Below are positions 26,289 through 34,868 of a DNA stretch of 64,000 nucleotides, in pieces; within the stretch, counting starts at the first letter, position 1, and each line of letters opens with the position of its first letter. A program made the position numbers and the translations under genes. The stretch lies in the IMG/VR virus record IMGVR_UViG_3300025411_000012, positions 33,359-97,358 of that record; one strand, given 5' to 3'. The DNA is from a virus. The notes below the pieces were generated by a model. The model had not been told where the DNA came from. It made no database searches and saw only the letters and a list, made by a program, of their open reading frames with translations.

Positions 26289-27023
26289 TTAGACACCTGC
26301 TGGGATAATGTATTTGTAAGTTGCAATACCGCTATCTAGTTCAATCTGCATAGCACCGCCATTACTGAAACTAACTTTAGCATTGTTAGTATCTGCAATC
26401 TTTAAAATACTCAATACATTACTAACTGGATATGTCCAAGCCTTAGTTAGCTTTCCAGTAACGCCTGTAGCAAATGTAAACTCACCTGCATGGCTGCTTT
26501 GATCTCCAAAAGAGAAAATCAACTTATCTCCATCTGTCTTAGCCAAGAAACTTGTATGTTCTGTATTTGCACCTGCTTGGAACTGAAAGCGTTGAATGCC
26601 GGTAACAGTAGGAGTAACTTCAACTTCCCAGTTAGCACCTTTGAACTTAACAGTCTTAAGTTTTTCTTCAATAACATCTTGATTCATGAAACGATAATCG
26701 TTCTTGAAATCACCGTCCTTGTTTTCAAAATGTAATCCTGTTGGGATGTTAACACCGTTGCGTTGACCAGTTACTAACTCAATCTTAGCATCTTCTTGGT
26801 ATTCTTTACCTTCGATAAGATAACGAAGTTTTTCAAGTTGTGGCATACCAAATGTACCGATCAACTGTGGATATGGATCTGTAGTTTCTGCGTATAGAAT
26901 AACACTTTTGTTTTCTTCAATACTATCGATTAATGTTTTGTCTGATGTGCCAGTTACCTTAACAATGTTTAGGAAACCTAGTTTTTGTGTATGAGCTACG
27001 ATGTCTTTAAGTAAATCTTGCAT
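26289..27023 (-). CDS. 45: Sliding clamp (T4 gp45 type)
   Basis: 244 residues from the ATG at 27023 (MQDLLKDIVAHTQKLGF), similar to T4 gp45 (228). A start 16 codons earlier would run through the promoter and lacks sequence support. The protein is the DNA polymerase processivity ring; in T4 it is also the coactivator of late transcription. Identification rests on overall length, clamp-like beta composition, and position directly after the polymerase gene. Confidence 0.85.
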   Translation of the reverse strand: MQDLLKDIVAHTQKLGFLNIVKVTGTSDKTLIDSIEENKSVILYAETTDPYPQLIGTFGMPQLEKLRYLIEGKEYQEDAKIELVTGQRNGVNIPTGLHFENKDGDFKNDYRFMNQDVIEEKLKTVKFKGANWEVEVTPTVTGIQRFQFQAGANTEHTSFLAKTDGDKLIFSFGDQSSHAGEFTFATGVTGKLTKAWTYPVSNVLSILKIADTNNAKVSFSNGGAMQIELDSGIATYKYIIPAGV

Positions 27024-27042
27024 GATAAAAGTCCTTTGTATA

Positions 27043-27071
27043 AGTTTATTTAGGTTGAGAAGTAAAGTCAA
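27043..27071 (-). promoter_or_regulatory. Sigma70-type promoter for the sliding clamp gene
   Basis: On the - strand, -35 TTGACT (27066-27071) and a weaker -10 TAAACT (27043-27048), 17 bases apart, in the gap between the polymerase and clamp genes. The -10 matches four of six. Confidence 0.55.
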
Positions 27072-27079
27072 TGACTATT

Positions 27080-29749
27080 TTATTCAAATGAGAATAAGGA
27101 GTTAAATGTATTGGTCTCAGTAGTAGAACTTAAATCCCACTCCAATACACCGATAAGATTTTCAATCTTGTTATTAATAATAGTTGCTTCCATTTCTGCA
27201 TGGTCAAATGGAAGTTCTTGGAACCACTTAGGTAATCGTAGTTCGTCGACTGGATAAGCAATGCTAGTGAATCCCAATGGATTTGGACGCATCTTGCAGA
27301 CAATAACTTTCATACCGTCAACAATCTGTTGACTGTATTTGTCACCGTTCATACGTTTCAATGTGTTCCAGTTGATACTAGCACGAACGTGTCCTGGCAT
27401 ATTGGCCTTGCCAGCTTTCTTTTCTTTTTCTTGATATTCAGCAATATTATTGGCACGTTTTGGTGAACCTTTTTCCCATCCAGGTCGGGCCTTGAACTCG
27501 GTTCTAAACTCGCTAATCATATCTAGAATCTCTCGTTCTTCACTGCCATTCAGTACTTTGGTAAGAACTTCTTCCAAGAACTTTTGCATAAATTCTGGAG
27601 TGTCACTGCGTTTCAAATCTAAACCCATGGCTTTGATCTTACCAGGCTTGCCATTAACATCACTGCGCTTGCCTTCTTTATCGTAGTACAATACAGCATA
27701 GCGTTTCTTAGTAATGAATAAGCCTTTAATAGCAACGATTTCACGACCAGCTTTAATAACTTCTCCACGTGATTTTGGGCAGTGATGAGAGTTTAACATA
27801 TGCTGCGGGAATGTACTATTCACCTCATCGGCAATGGTATCATATAGCTGAACAACGGTATCTTTAGTCCAAGGAATCTGCCCTTTGGCAATTTCATTCT
27901 TCAAGGATGTATAGGCGCTGAAGTAAGCGGAGTCAGTGTCTCCATAAATGATACTTTTGCCGATGTGGTTGTATTCGCCTGTGATGACTTCGTTAATTTT
28001 TGCTGCCATGTGTCTTGCGATTCCTCGGCCTGTAAGAGTGGTTGACTGACCAATGCGATTATCGAAAAAACGACAACCAGCGTTGAGAATAGCACCGTAT
28101 AGGCTATTGAGGTTAATCTTTTTAACCAATTGACGTTTGTCCCAGTATTCTTCTTCAATTTTGTTCTCCGCTTTGATAGCTTCTTTGAGCTTGGCCTGCA
28201 TTTCCTTACGCTCTTTATACCAGCGGGCAAGCAACCCTGGAATAATACCTTCCTTTTCGTGTGTAAAAATAGTGCCATTAGAACTCAACATCCATGGATT
28301 ATTACTTTCAAAGATAAGTTCATAAATTTGAGCACCGCTCATTACACTGGTCTCGCCATTTTCCCAGTCGATGATGATATCGTGAGCACGGTCTTGGTTC
28401 ATAACAAATTCGTATTCGTTACTGCCAAACTTACCTTCCCATGCACCTGCAAAACTAGTACCCTTGGAAATTTTATCTTCGATTTCTTCTTTGGTATAAT
28501 CTTGACGTAACTGTCCGACAATAGTTTCTGGACCCATGTTCAATGCACGAATCACTGATGGATATAGTGAGTTAATATCCATTGAACCGATATAGTCGTG
28601 AAGTCCTTTTTTAGGATAAGCAACATACGCACCTGCTGCCTGTGTGTTTAGTGTATCATCTCGCTTAGGACGACTAGGCACAATAAGACCGCGGTGATGT
28701 GCTTCATTTACAATAGCCTGTTCTGTAACAGCTACAGCACCCATTGTAGTTTGTAGCAACACGGTGTTTTCATGAGCAACAGTATTAGCAAGGTCGATGA
28801 ACTTGAGTTTCTTATCTAACTTATCTAATAGCGCACAGTCTTGTCTATTATATTCGATAAACTTACGGAAGTCGTTATTGTAAAGTTGATCTAATGTGCC
28901 TTCGTAGACAGTCTTAGATTCGCCTACTTCCATTTCTCCGATTGCATCCAATCGATAAGTGTGACGTTCTTCATATGTGTACTTTCTGTACAACTCGAGA
29001 CTATCAAGATGAACGCGACCGACAAGGTCATAAGTAACAGCGGCCTTTCCATACTTTTCGTACTCTCTCTTTTTAGGTAGTTGATCCCATAAGCAAAAAC
29101 GACGAGTATCTTCCTTACTCAATGTTTTTGTAACTCTATTTACTGTGTAGGGAATATCGAAGCCTTCTGAGTTCCAACCACTTAGCACATCTGCATCCTG
29201 AATCAAGTCCAAGAATGTATTAAGCATTTCATATTCAGTTTCAAATAAAACAGTATTAGGAAATTCTTTAACTTGCTCTTGTGCTTGTTCCATGGTCAAT
29301 GTTTTAGGTGGAACAGCAAGACAAACTAGTGTATCTAACCATTGTAGGTGAACAGCGATAGCAGTGATTGGCATAAATGCATCGTCTGGACTTGCATAGC
29401 CACGTTCTGGATCGAAGTCCACCTCAATATCAAAAAATGCTACATTTAGTTTTGGAGCATCTTTGCCAAGATAGTTTTCTTCTAGTGTGCGGAATACAGG
29501 ATTGATATCGCTTTCATAAAGTTTATGATTGCTGTGAATTCTCTGTTCTTTTGTGAATTCTTTAAATGTTCGGGCTGTAACTTTATTAAGATTTTCGCCG
29601 AAGATTGACTTATACTTGCCCCTTTGATCGGGATAGTAAAACATATAACGAGCAGGATATTCTTGGAATATTCTACCTTTCTTAGGATCACGTTCAACAA
29701 CATAGACAATGTCTTTGTCACGATCCCATCGTGAATCTACATAACTCAT
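27080..29749 (-). CDS. 43: Family B DNA polymerase (T4 gp43 type)
   Basis: 889 residues (T4 gp43 has 898). Proofreading exonuclease: FDIEVDFD with D107/E109, GWNSEGFDIP (191-200), and Y300/D304 in YNRQDC. Polymerase: motif A D391-SLYPS (394-398), motif B KxxNxNSLYG (543-551), and motif C YGDTDS (602-607). The C-terminus ends in FNSLFSFE, a hydrophobic peptide like the clamp-binding tails of this family. No intein or frameshift. A hairpin overlapping the ribosome-binding site may regulate translation. Confidence 0.97.
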   Translation of the reverse strand: MSYVDSRWDRDKDIVYVVERDPKKGRIFQEYPARYMFYYPDQRGKYKSIFGENLNKVTARTFKEFTKEQRIHSNHKLYESDINPVFRTLEENYLGKDAPKLNVAFFDIEVDFDPERGYASPDDAFMPITAIAVHLQWLDTLVCLAVPPKTLTMEQAQEQVKEFPNTVLFETEYEMLNTFLDLIQDADVLSGWNSEGFDIPYTVNRVTKTLSKEDTRRFCLWDQLPKKREYEKYGKAAVTYDLVGRVHLDSLELYRKYTYEERHTYRLDAIGEMEVGESKTVYEGTLDQLYNNDFRKFIEYNRQDCALLDKLDKKLKFIDLANTVAHENTVLLQTTMGAVAVTEQAIVNEAHHRGLIVPSRPKRDDTLNTQAAGAYVAYPKKGLHDYIGSMDINSLYPSVIRALNMGPETIVGQLRQDYTKEEIEDKISKGTSFAGAWEGKFGSNEYEFVMNQDRAHDIIIDWENGETSVMSGAQIYELIFESNNPWMLSSNGTIFTHEKEGIIPGLLARWYKERKEMQAKLKEAIKAENKIEEEYWDKRQLVKKINLNSLYGAILNAGCRFFDNRIGQSTTLTGRGIARHMAAKINEVITGEYNHIGKSIIYGDTDSAYFSAYTSLKNEIAKGQIPWTKDTVVQLYDTIADEVNSTFPQHMLNSHHCPKSRGEVIKAGREIVAIKGLFITKKRYAVLYYDKEGKRSDVNGKPGKIKAMGLDLKRSDTPEFMQKFLEEVLTKVLNGSEEREILDMISEFRTEFKARPGWEKGSPKRANNIAEYQEKEKKAGKANMPGHVRASINWNTLKRMNGDKYSQQIVDGMKVIVCKMRPNPLGFTSIAYPVDELRLPKWFQELPFDHAEMEATIINNKIENLIGVLEWDLSSTTETNTFNSLFSFE

Positions 29750-29763
29750 ATTATTTTTCTTCC

Positions 29764-29783
29764 TTGAGATTTCAGGCTCTCAA
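29764..29783 (-). promoter_or_regulatory. Hairpin at the gp43 ribosome-binding site, candidate autogenous operator
   Basis: On the - strand a 6-bp perfect stem (TTGAGA/TCTCAA) closes an 8-nt loop, immediately upstream of and overlapping by two bases the AAGGA ribosome-binding site of gene 43. T4 gp43 represses its own translation by binding a hairpin with an 8-nt loop at the same location. The loop sequence differs from T4's, so the match is in architecture only. Confidence 0.5.
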
Positions 29784-29819
29784 ATACCACTATGCGATTT
29801 ATGGCTCGCTAGACCGTTC

Positions 29820-30116
29820 TCAAAAATATTTAGCCAACATTCGAATGAGGCCTATAGAATCTATGCTTACAAGCAAGACATAGTTAGCAAGCATGCCAAA
29901 TGATTGCCTAGTAAAACTAGCCCAAGCATACAACATACAGCCAAAAATCCAAGCGGGATATAGTAGAACCAATGGAGGATTGGGTACCGTGACCGCCATC
30001 GTGATGCTACACGCGATGCTAATAGTCCAAGCCACAAACTCAGCAATGAACCTAATATGATTAGATTTGTAGTCATCTTTGATCCATTGTATAGTGTCTA
30101 ATATAATTTTACGCAT
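29820..30116 (-). CDS. Small membrane protein, unknown function
   Basis: 98 residues from the ATG at 30116 (overlapping the upstream stop by 8 bases); an ATG-less extension to 30152 is less likely. Two or three hydrophobic segments are visible (FIAEFVAWTISIACSITMAV; PPLVLLYPAWIFGCMLYAW; MLANYVLLVSIDSIG). A charged N-terminus (IKDDYKSNHIRF) precedes the first. The 70-base gap after it holds the gp43 hairpin. Role unknown. Confidence 0.65.
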   Translation of the reverse strand: MRKIILDTIQWIKDDYKSNHIRFIAEFVAWTISIACSITMAVTVPNPPLVLLYPAWIFGCMLYAWASFTRQSFGMLANYVLLVSIDSIGLIRMLAKYF

Positions 30117-30381
30117 CGTCGCGACGATTTGCGTGGCCGCTGATGTCAACAATAGTTTCTAAATCATCAAATTCACGGAATACTTGATCCCATTGGTCTT
30201 TTTGTGCAATCTTAATAGCCTTGCGAATAACACTGGGCTTGACATCTAGTTCTTCGGCTACTGCTTTGATAGTTTCATTCAGACCTTCTGTAAGGTCTTG
30301 AATTTCCTGCATGACTGTGCAACCTTCTGCTACGATTTGTTTAATCTTTGCCTGTTCGGGTGCGCCAAAACTTTTACTCAT
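30109..30381 (-). CDS. DsbA-like small dsDNA-binding protein
   Basis: 90 residues from the ATG at 30381, which has AAGGAG upstream. All-helical: two heptad-like helices (KIKQIVAEGCTVMQEIQDL; NETIKAVAEELDVKPSVIRK) then an acidic tail. It matches my memory of cyanophage proteins annotated as DsbA-like; T4 DsbA (89 residues) binds DNA near late promoters. Transcribed from the strong promoter at 30404-30431. Confidence 0.65.
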   Translation of the reverse strand: MSKSFGAPEQAKIKQIVAEGCTVMQEIQDLTEGLNETIKAVAEELDVKPSVIRKAIKIAQKDQWDQVFREFDDLETIVDISGHANRRDDA

Positions 30382-30403
30382 AAAAAATCTCCTTGTTAGT
30401 AAG

Positions 30404-30431
30404 TTTATACTATACAAGGAGTAAATGTCAA
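30404..30431 (-). promoter_or_regulatory. Near-consensus sigma70-type promoter for the DsbA-like gene
   Basis: On the - strand, perfect -35 TTGACA (30426-30431) and -10 TATAAA (30404-30409), 16 bases apart. It begins within the last codons of the upstream gene and lies 22 bases before the DsbA-like start codon. Confidence 0.82.
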
Positions 30432-31171
30432 CTTTTGTCGTATAATTCTGAGTATTTTTCTTTTAATACTTTCTGTGCGTTTTGATAGTTGGTCACTGTT
30501 TGTATTAATGCCGGTGTTCTGGGAATTTCTGTAACTTTTTCTACAAATGATAATGTCCCTTCTGCATCATTTGTTAATGTTGTATAAGGAATATTAAAAT
30601 ATTTTTCTATGCAGTCTTCTAAAAAATCATCAATATATCCACATCGTTTATTTTGTTTTTTTAATATCTTGGCTATTATAGAAGTTGGTAGATCTTTTAA
30701 ACTAGATGCACTAGTTAATAGCGGTAAATCACTGTTTTTTGATTGTTCAATATTATAAAGATCGTAAACATCATTTTTTCTATCATCTGTCAATCCGGGC
30801 GTTATAGGATCATTACCCCACATTTTTAAAAAATGATTTATTTCTATTTCATGATAATCATCAGGAGTAATGGTTATTCCTATCAATGAATAGTTTATGT
30901 ACATGTTTTTTATTGTTAAATCATCACCTGTACTAACTTGTACTATATAAGGACTCGATGTATCTTTAGGTTCGAATTCAGTAAATTTTGGATTCCATGG
31001 CGTTTCGGATTTTATAGTTGTGTGGTTATTAATATATTGAAACCAATATAAATGTGCATCGCCTTTTGGAAAATCGTATGTATTCCAATTTAAAAAAGAA
31101 TGAGCAATAAGTCCGCCTAAAAAACTATGCCCGTCACCACCACGGCTGAATACAGCATATATATCTTTCAT
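30428..31171 (-). CDS. Unknown phage protein with a possible P-loop-like N-terminus
   Basis: 247 residues. The N-terminus VFSRGGDGHSFLGGLIAHSF recalls the glycine-rich loop of sulfotransferase-like or kinase-like folds, and a similar GSCGHFMSTLL segment starts the protein at 49698-50513. No complete family pattern is recognised. Directly follows the deaminase gene with no gap. Confidence 0.55.
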   Translation of the reverse strand: MKDIYAVFSRGGDGHSFLGGLIAHSFLNWNTYDFPKGDAHLYWFQYINNHTTIKSETPWNPKFTEFEPKDTSSPYIVQVSTGDDLTIKNMYINYSLIGITITPDDYHEIEINHFLKMWGNDPITPGLTDDRKNDVYDLYNIEQSKNSDLPLLTSASSLKDLPTSIIAKILKKQNKRCGYIDDFLEDCIEKYFNIPYTTLTNDAEGTLSFVEKVTEIPRTPALIQTVTNYQNAQKVLKEKYSELYDKS

Positions 31172-31801
31172 TTAGTTGTTTAGATCAAATGCTTTAAGAT
31201 TTTTTTCGATTTGATCTGGACGAACATCACGGGTCAAACTCATTGAGTAGCGGGGATCATTGGCCTGTTTCTTAGTGGCAATAACCCCACTGGCATCTTC
31301 TATAGGATGATTTTCATCACCTAAGAATGTATCAGCAAACTTTTTACATAGTTTTGTGATGTCCTTATTACCGGTACATTCTACGGTAAATTCAAAATCT
31401 TCATCATGTTGGCTAGGATCACTGTATCCACAATAGACTTTTTTTACAGGACTAGCATTGATGTAATCTGTACAACTACCTTGATACCGATCTGCCATAG
31501 CACCATCGCATGGACTTAGAGTTGTTAGTATAATACTACCTTCAGGGATATCGCCATACTCTCGTTCGTAAGCATCTATAGCATTACGTTCAGCATGGCT
31601 CCATTTGTTGCCAACTTTCATACTGGTACGAGCAACCGCACGATGATCTGGATCTAATACACAGGCCGACACCATACCAAATTTTTTGGGATCTTTCTTT
31701 TGTCCAGCAATGATTAAATTGCAAAGTTCAACAAGGTACTTATCCAAGTGTTTACGACCGTGGATTTTGTAATCGCTCTTGATAAACTCTAAGATTTTCA
31801 T
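31172..31801 (-). CDS. Zinc-dependent cytidine/deoxycytidylate deaminase-like protein
   Basis: 209 residues. Zinc-deaminase motif: H69-A-E71 (SHAERNAI) and PC98...C110 (LSPCDGAMADRYQGSC), an 11-residue gap between the Cys ligands instead of the usual two. Substrate unknown; dCMP, cytidine or a pterin-like base are possible. The N-terminus MKILEFIKSD resembles the capsid-targeting-like starts of the next genes but lacks the Glu-small cleavage site. Overlaps the next gene upstream by four bases. Confidence 0.75.
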   Translation of the reverse strand: MKILEFIKSDYKIHGRKHLDKYLVELCNLIIAGQKKDPKKFGMVSACVLDPDHRAVARTSMKVGNKWSHAERNAIDAYEREYGDIPEGSIILTTLSPCDGAMADRYQGSCTDYINASPVKKVYCGYSDPSQHDEDFEFTVECTGNKDITKLCKKFADTFLGDENHPIEDASGVIATKKQANDPRYSMSLTRDVRPDQIEKNLKAFDLNN

Positions 31802-32379
31802 TTCTTTTTAGCCCGGCCTGCTTTCATGTTTGCTAGCCAATGTGCCATACGGGCCTTTTCACCTGTTGAATGTTTGGCAGTATTTCTTAAACTACTAACA
31901 CTTGCTTTGGTATTTACGCCACTACGTTTGGCAAGACCTTTTCGTCCGGGATTTTTTCCATCGGCAAAGTTCTCATCTGTTTTACCTGCTTTTTTTTTAG
32001 CAATAGCAATAGCAGCCTGTTGAGCAGGATTGGCTGCTTCTTTCAATGTTTGTAATACATTGTATAGTTGTTCAACACTTTCACAATGCCATTTACGTAG
32101 TGCTTTATTGATACGGCTATTTGGATCTCTCTTGGTCGAGGCTCCTGTACGATGTTTCTTCATGCCCTTCATACGAGCACAGAAACTCTTACGACGTTTG
32201 CTGGCCTTGCTGCCTTTCTTTAACTTACTGGGTTTAGTAGTCACAGCAGTTTGTAGTTTACTACCGGGATGTTCGCGACGATAACTCGCTACGCCTTTTT
32301 TATTAAGGCCACCGTTTTTATTTTTACCACTTGATTTTTGCCAAGCGGCTGATTCAGTAATAAATTCTTCGGCTCTCAT
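31798..32379 (-). CDS. Basic protein with capsid-targeting-like N-terminus
   Basis: 193 residues, strongly Lys/Arg-rich. It starts MRAEEFITESA, very like the T4 capsid-targeting sequence (MKTYQEFIAEA), with a predicted cut after E9. The middle segment KSFCARMKGMKKH ... ALRKWHC resembles small modules in other aquatic phage proteins. A second hydrophobic-x-E|A site is in QTLKEAANPAQQ. Best guess: DNA-associated internal head protein. No enzymatic motif. Confidence 0.65.
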   Translation of the reverse strand: MRAEEFITESAAWQKSSGKNKNGGLNKKGVASYRREHPGSKLQTAVTTKPSKLKKGSKASKRRKSFCARMKGMKKHRTGASTKRDPNSRINKALRKWHCESVEQLYNVLQTLKEAANPAQQAAIAIAKKKAGKTDENFADGKNPGRKGLAKRSGVNTKASVSSLRNTAKHSTGEKARMAHWLANMKAGRAKKK

Positions 32380-34868
32380 TTCTTTTTCTTCTTAGGATTT
32401 TTAGCGCCGTAGCTGGCAGCAATAGCCATCTGACGTATTTTTTCTGGACTCTTGTTTTTAAACTGATGATGACCTTTTGCGTTAGGTGTTTGAGCAGCTT
32501 TGGCAAAATCATCAATATACTTTTTTACTGGATCATTGGGTTTAAGTTTTTCAGCTAACTTAGAAGATAGTGACTCTAAATAAGCATCTTGTTCTTCGCC
32601 CATATCGTGTTCATCGTCTACAGCATTAAACACCGCATCTAAGTAATCAGCGGCCTTAGTAACTTTACTTTGTTGCCACGGTTCCAATGTATCGCCTTGT
32701 GCTTGCATTTGTTTGACAGCATGACGTAGTTTAGATGCATGTTTGACTAGACTCTTTAGTTGGCTGCTGGTCATGCCATTGGCTTCATCATTATACCATT
32801 CTGGATTTTCGTGAACACTATCATCGTGACCAGCACCGGCCCATTTGCTAGTACCGTGTGCTGTAGCAGCCGCTCCTTGTCCCCAACCTTTGCCTACATC
32901 GCTATGATCTTCTTTAAGACCACCAACTTTCATGGCCTGTTCTTTATTTGAACTATATCCTTGAGCAATGGCCTGTTGTCTTTGGTTAGGCCAAATATTG
33001 GCAACATACATTTTTCCATCACGAACAATGTACCAAGATTCCTTGTCCATTTCGTCACCAGCAGGACCACCTGTACCGTATCTTGTGCTGCGGTTGTAGT
33101 CCATTTGACGTTGTTGATCGCGCTCGTTATCGTTGGCGTAATAGCCGCCTTCGTCATCATGACGACCTTCGTTAGGTACACAGTTACGAACTTGTCCACC
33201 GTTCTTACCTTTCTTAGTACCAGCCGCATGATGTCCTGGCCAACATTTAGTAAAACCATTTGAGTCCTTAGCACCTTTCTTGATCTCATTAAGATTACCA
33301 TGTGTTTGGCACATACCGCAATCTGGGCATACTGCTTCCATTGTCATCATACTTTCTTCGTGCTTTTTCTTACCGGCACAGTGAGCCTTTTGACTAAAGC
33401 CTTTTGGATGACTACAGTTGATTGAACTCTTATACTTCTGACTCCACTCTTCCGCCACACCTTGCTCTTTAGGCATAGGAATATATCCTTTGCCACTACA
33501 ACGACGACACGATTTGGTAGGGTCTAAAGTATCTTCGCCACTGCCATCGCATTGCGGGCAGGTGCGAGTGGCTTGATCTTCCGCCACACCTTGCTCGTTA
33601 ATTCTTAATTGTTTCTTTGTGTAGGCGATATTACTATCAAAACTTTTTTGACCTTTTTCTTCTGTGGGTTTGGTTATATCCGAATGAACTTGTTTTCCGC
33701 CAGCATAAACTCTTACTTGATATCCCCATGGTGTCTTATGTAGTTCATGTGTGTATGGTCCTATTGTTTCAGAGCGGATAACAGATTCTTTTAGTGAGCC
33801 TTCCGCCACACCTTCCTTCATTCTGCGACCATGTTGATCTAATACTATAAGTTTGCCGCCGAATTTTTTAATATGAGCCAATGCCAAGTCTCGTGATAGG
33901 AATGTTTTAACAAACTCATTTTTGCTATCAGGAAATACACCATACTCAGTTGGTTCAGGGGTATATGTAAGTTTACCTTTTGCTTCCGCCACACCTTCCT
34001 GTAATCCCGGAATAGGATGTAATCCTTTGGGAATTTCTCCAGTCCAATGCTGTGATCCGTGCCTTGCTGGTAAATCTCTTATGGCATTTTCTTCCGCTAA
34101 CTCACACAATTCAGTATGATGTAAAAATATAGTGCTACCACAATCATAACAAGGATAGTTATCAAATGGGTCCTCATCGTCATCGCCACCACTCATAGCA
34201 AATTCATTCAAGGAGCCTTCCGCCACACCTTGCTCGTCACTCTTGTTAATCAAATCGATGTTACCAAACTGACGAAGATGTTTTATTGTGTTATTAAGAT
34301 GGTGGTAATAATCTGGATCGTCTTTACTGACACCATTTTGTGCTAATAATTTTTCAGCATAACGATGTGTTGGCATTTCTTTCTTCAATAGTTCCGGAGC
34401 GCCTTCCGCCACACCTTCTTCTTTTTTAACAACAAAGTTTATGTTTTTGTTTCCGGTGTTGGGATCAATGTATGTGCTTTTGAATACTTTACCGCCGTGT
34501 TCTCGAGCGTAGGCAAATGCTTCATGTTTGTTATCAAATCTATTAGTAGGCGGTTTAATCATAGGGCTTGCTTCTTCCGCCATATCTAATTCACGGGCTT
34601 TGTGTTTTACATCGCCCTGCTTTTCGGCCTTCTTCTTATCCTTGTGAGCACCGGCACCGCCCATCTTGGCGTTCTTGGCCACAAAGTTTCTTGGTTTACT
34701 AGCAGGTATTTCTTTAGGACCCATTCTGCTTTGAACAATAATACTATCTTTGCCTAATGGTTTACTAACGCTAGCAATGCCGCCAGCACTTGTTCCGCCA
34801 CTTGTAGCAGATTCTAACGTATAAACGGTAGTGTCTTTAAAGTTTTTAGATTTAAATTCGTTGTTCAT
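32376..34868 (-). CDS. 830-residue modular protein with six GVAE repeats (candidate internal-head polyprotein)
   Basis: A long protein of unlike modules. The N-terminal ~100 residues are Gly/Ser/Lys-rich. Six almost identical (E/Q)(E/Q)GVAE segments end at residues 155, 217, 295, 356, 430 and 473, marking modules of 62, 78, 61, 74 and 43 residues. Modules include a Cys-pair knuckle (YPCYDCGS, ~245), a DnaJ-like zinc-finger pair (CPQCDGSG and CRRCSGKG, ~437-460) and, after the last repeat, Cys-rich segments (NCSHPKGFSQKAHC, VCPDCGMC). The C-terminal ~150 residues are helical and basic, ending ASYGAKNPKKKKK. Adjacent genes encode capsid-targeting-like N-termini. Each repeat resembles a gp21-type cleavage site (hydrophobic-x-E|small). 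Processing is an inference. Confidence 0.75.
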   Translation of the reverse strand: MNNEFKSKNFKDTTVYTLESATSGGTSAGGIASVSKPLGKDSIIVQSRMGPKEIPASKPRNFVAKNAKMGGAGAHKDKKKAEKQGDVKHKARELDMAEEASPMIKPPTNRFDNKHEAFAYAREHGGKVFKSTYIDPNTGNKNINFVVKKEEGVAEGAPELLKKEMPTHRYAEKLLAQNGVSKDDPDYYHHLNNTIKHLRQFGNIDLINKSDEQGVAEGSLNEFAMSGGDDDEDPFDNYPCYDCGSTIFLHHTELCELAEENAIRDLPARHGSQHWTGEIPKGLHPIPGLQEGVAEAKGKLTYTPEPTEYGVFPDSKNEFVKTFLSRDLALAHIKKFGGKLIVLDQHGRRMKEGVAEGSLKESVIRSETIGPYTHELHKTPWGYQVRVYAGGKQVHSDITKPTEEKGQKSFDSNIAYTKKQLRINEQGVAEDQATRTCPQCDGSGEDTLDPTKSCRRCSGKGYIPMPKEQGVAEEWSQKYKSSINCSHPKGFSQKAHCAGKKKHEESMMTMEAVCPDCGMCQTHGNLNEIKKGAKDSNGFTKCWPGHHAAGTKKGKNGGQVRNCVPNEGRHDDEGGYYANDNERDQQRQMDYNRSTRYGTGGPAGDEMDKESWYIVRDGKMYVANIWPNQRQQAIAQGYSSNKEQAMKVGGLKEDHSDVGKGWGQGAAATAHGTSKWAGAGHDDSVHENPEWYNDEANGMTSSQLKSLVKHASKLRHAVKQMQAQGDTLEPWQQSKVTKAADYLDAVFNAVDDEHDMGEEQDAYLESLSSKLAEKLKPNDPVKKYIDDFAKAAQTPNAKGHHQFKNKSPEKIRQMAIAASYGAKNPKKKKK
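33450..34421 (-). repeat. Six copies of an 18-bp in-frame repeat
   Basis: Copies at 33450-33467, 33579-33596, 33801-33818, 33984-34001, 34218-34235 and 34404-34421. All share an invariant 14-base core (+ strand TTCCGCCACACCTT), coding GGT GTG GCG GAA for Gly-Val-Ala-Glu. Synonymous sites are conserved although several codons are GC-rich for this genome, so the identity is at the DNA level and not only the protein level. Intervals are irregular and in frame. Confidence 0.88.

Noticed and set aside
29750-29819. Two small hairpins before gene 43 as a tRNA
   Set aside because: Arms and spacing do not give a cloverleaf; no T-loop consensus or CCA. Interpreted as leader structure.
33450-34421. Spaced short repeats that could be read as a CRISPR array
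   Set aside because: Spacing is irregular (129-222 bases), copies are in one open reading frame, and no cas genes are present.
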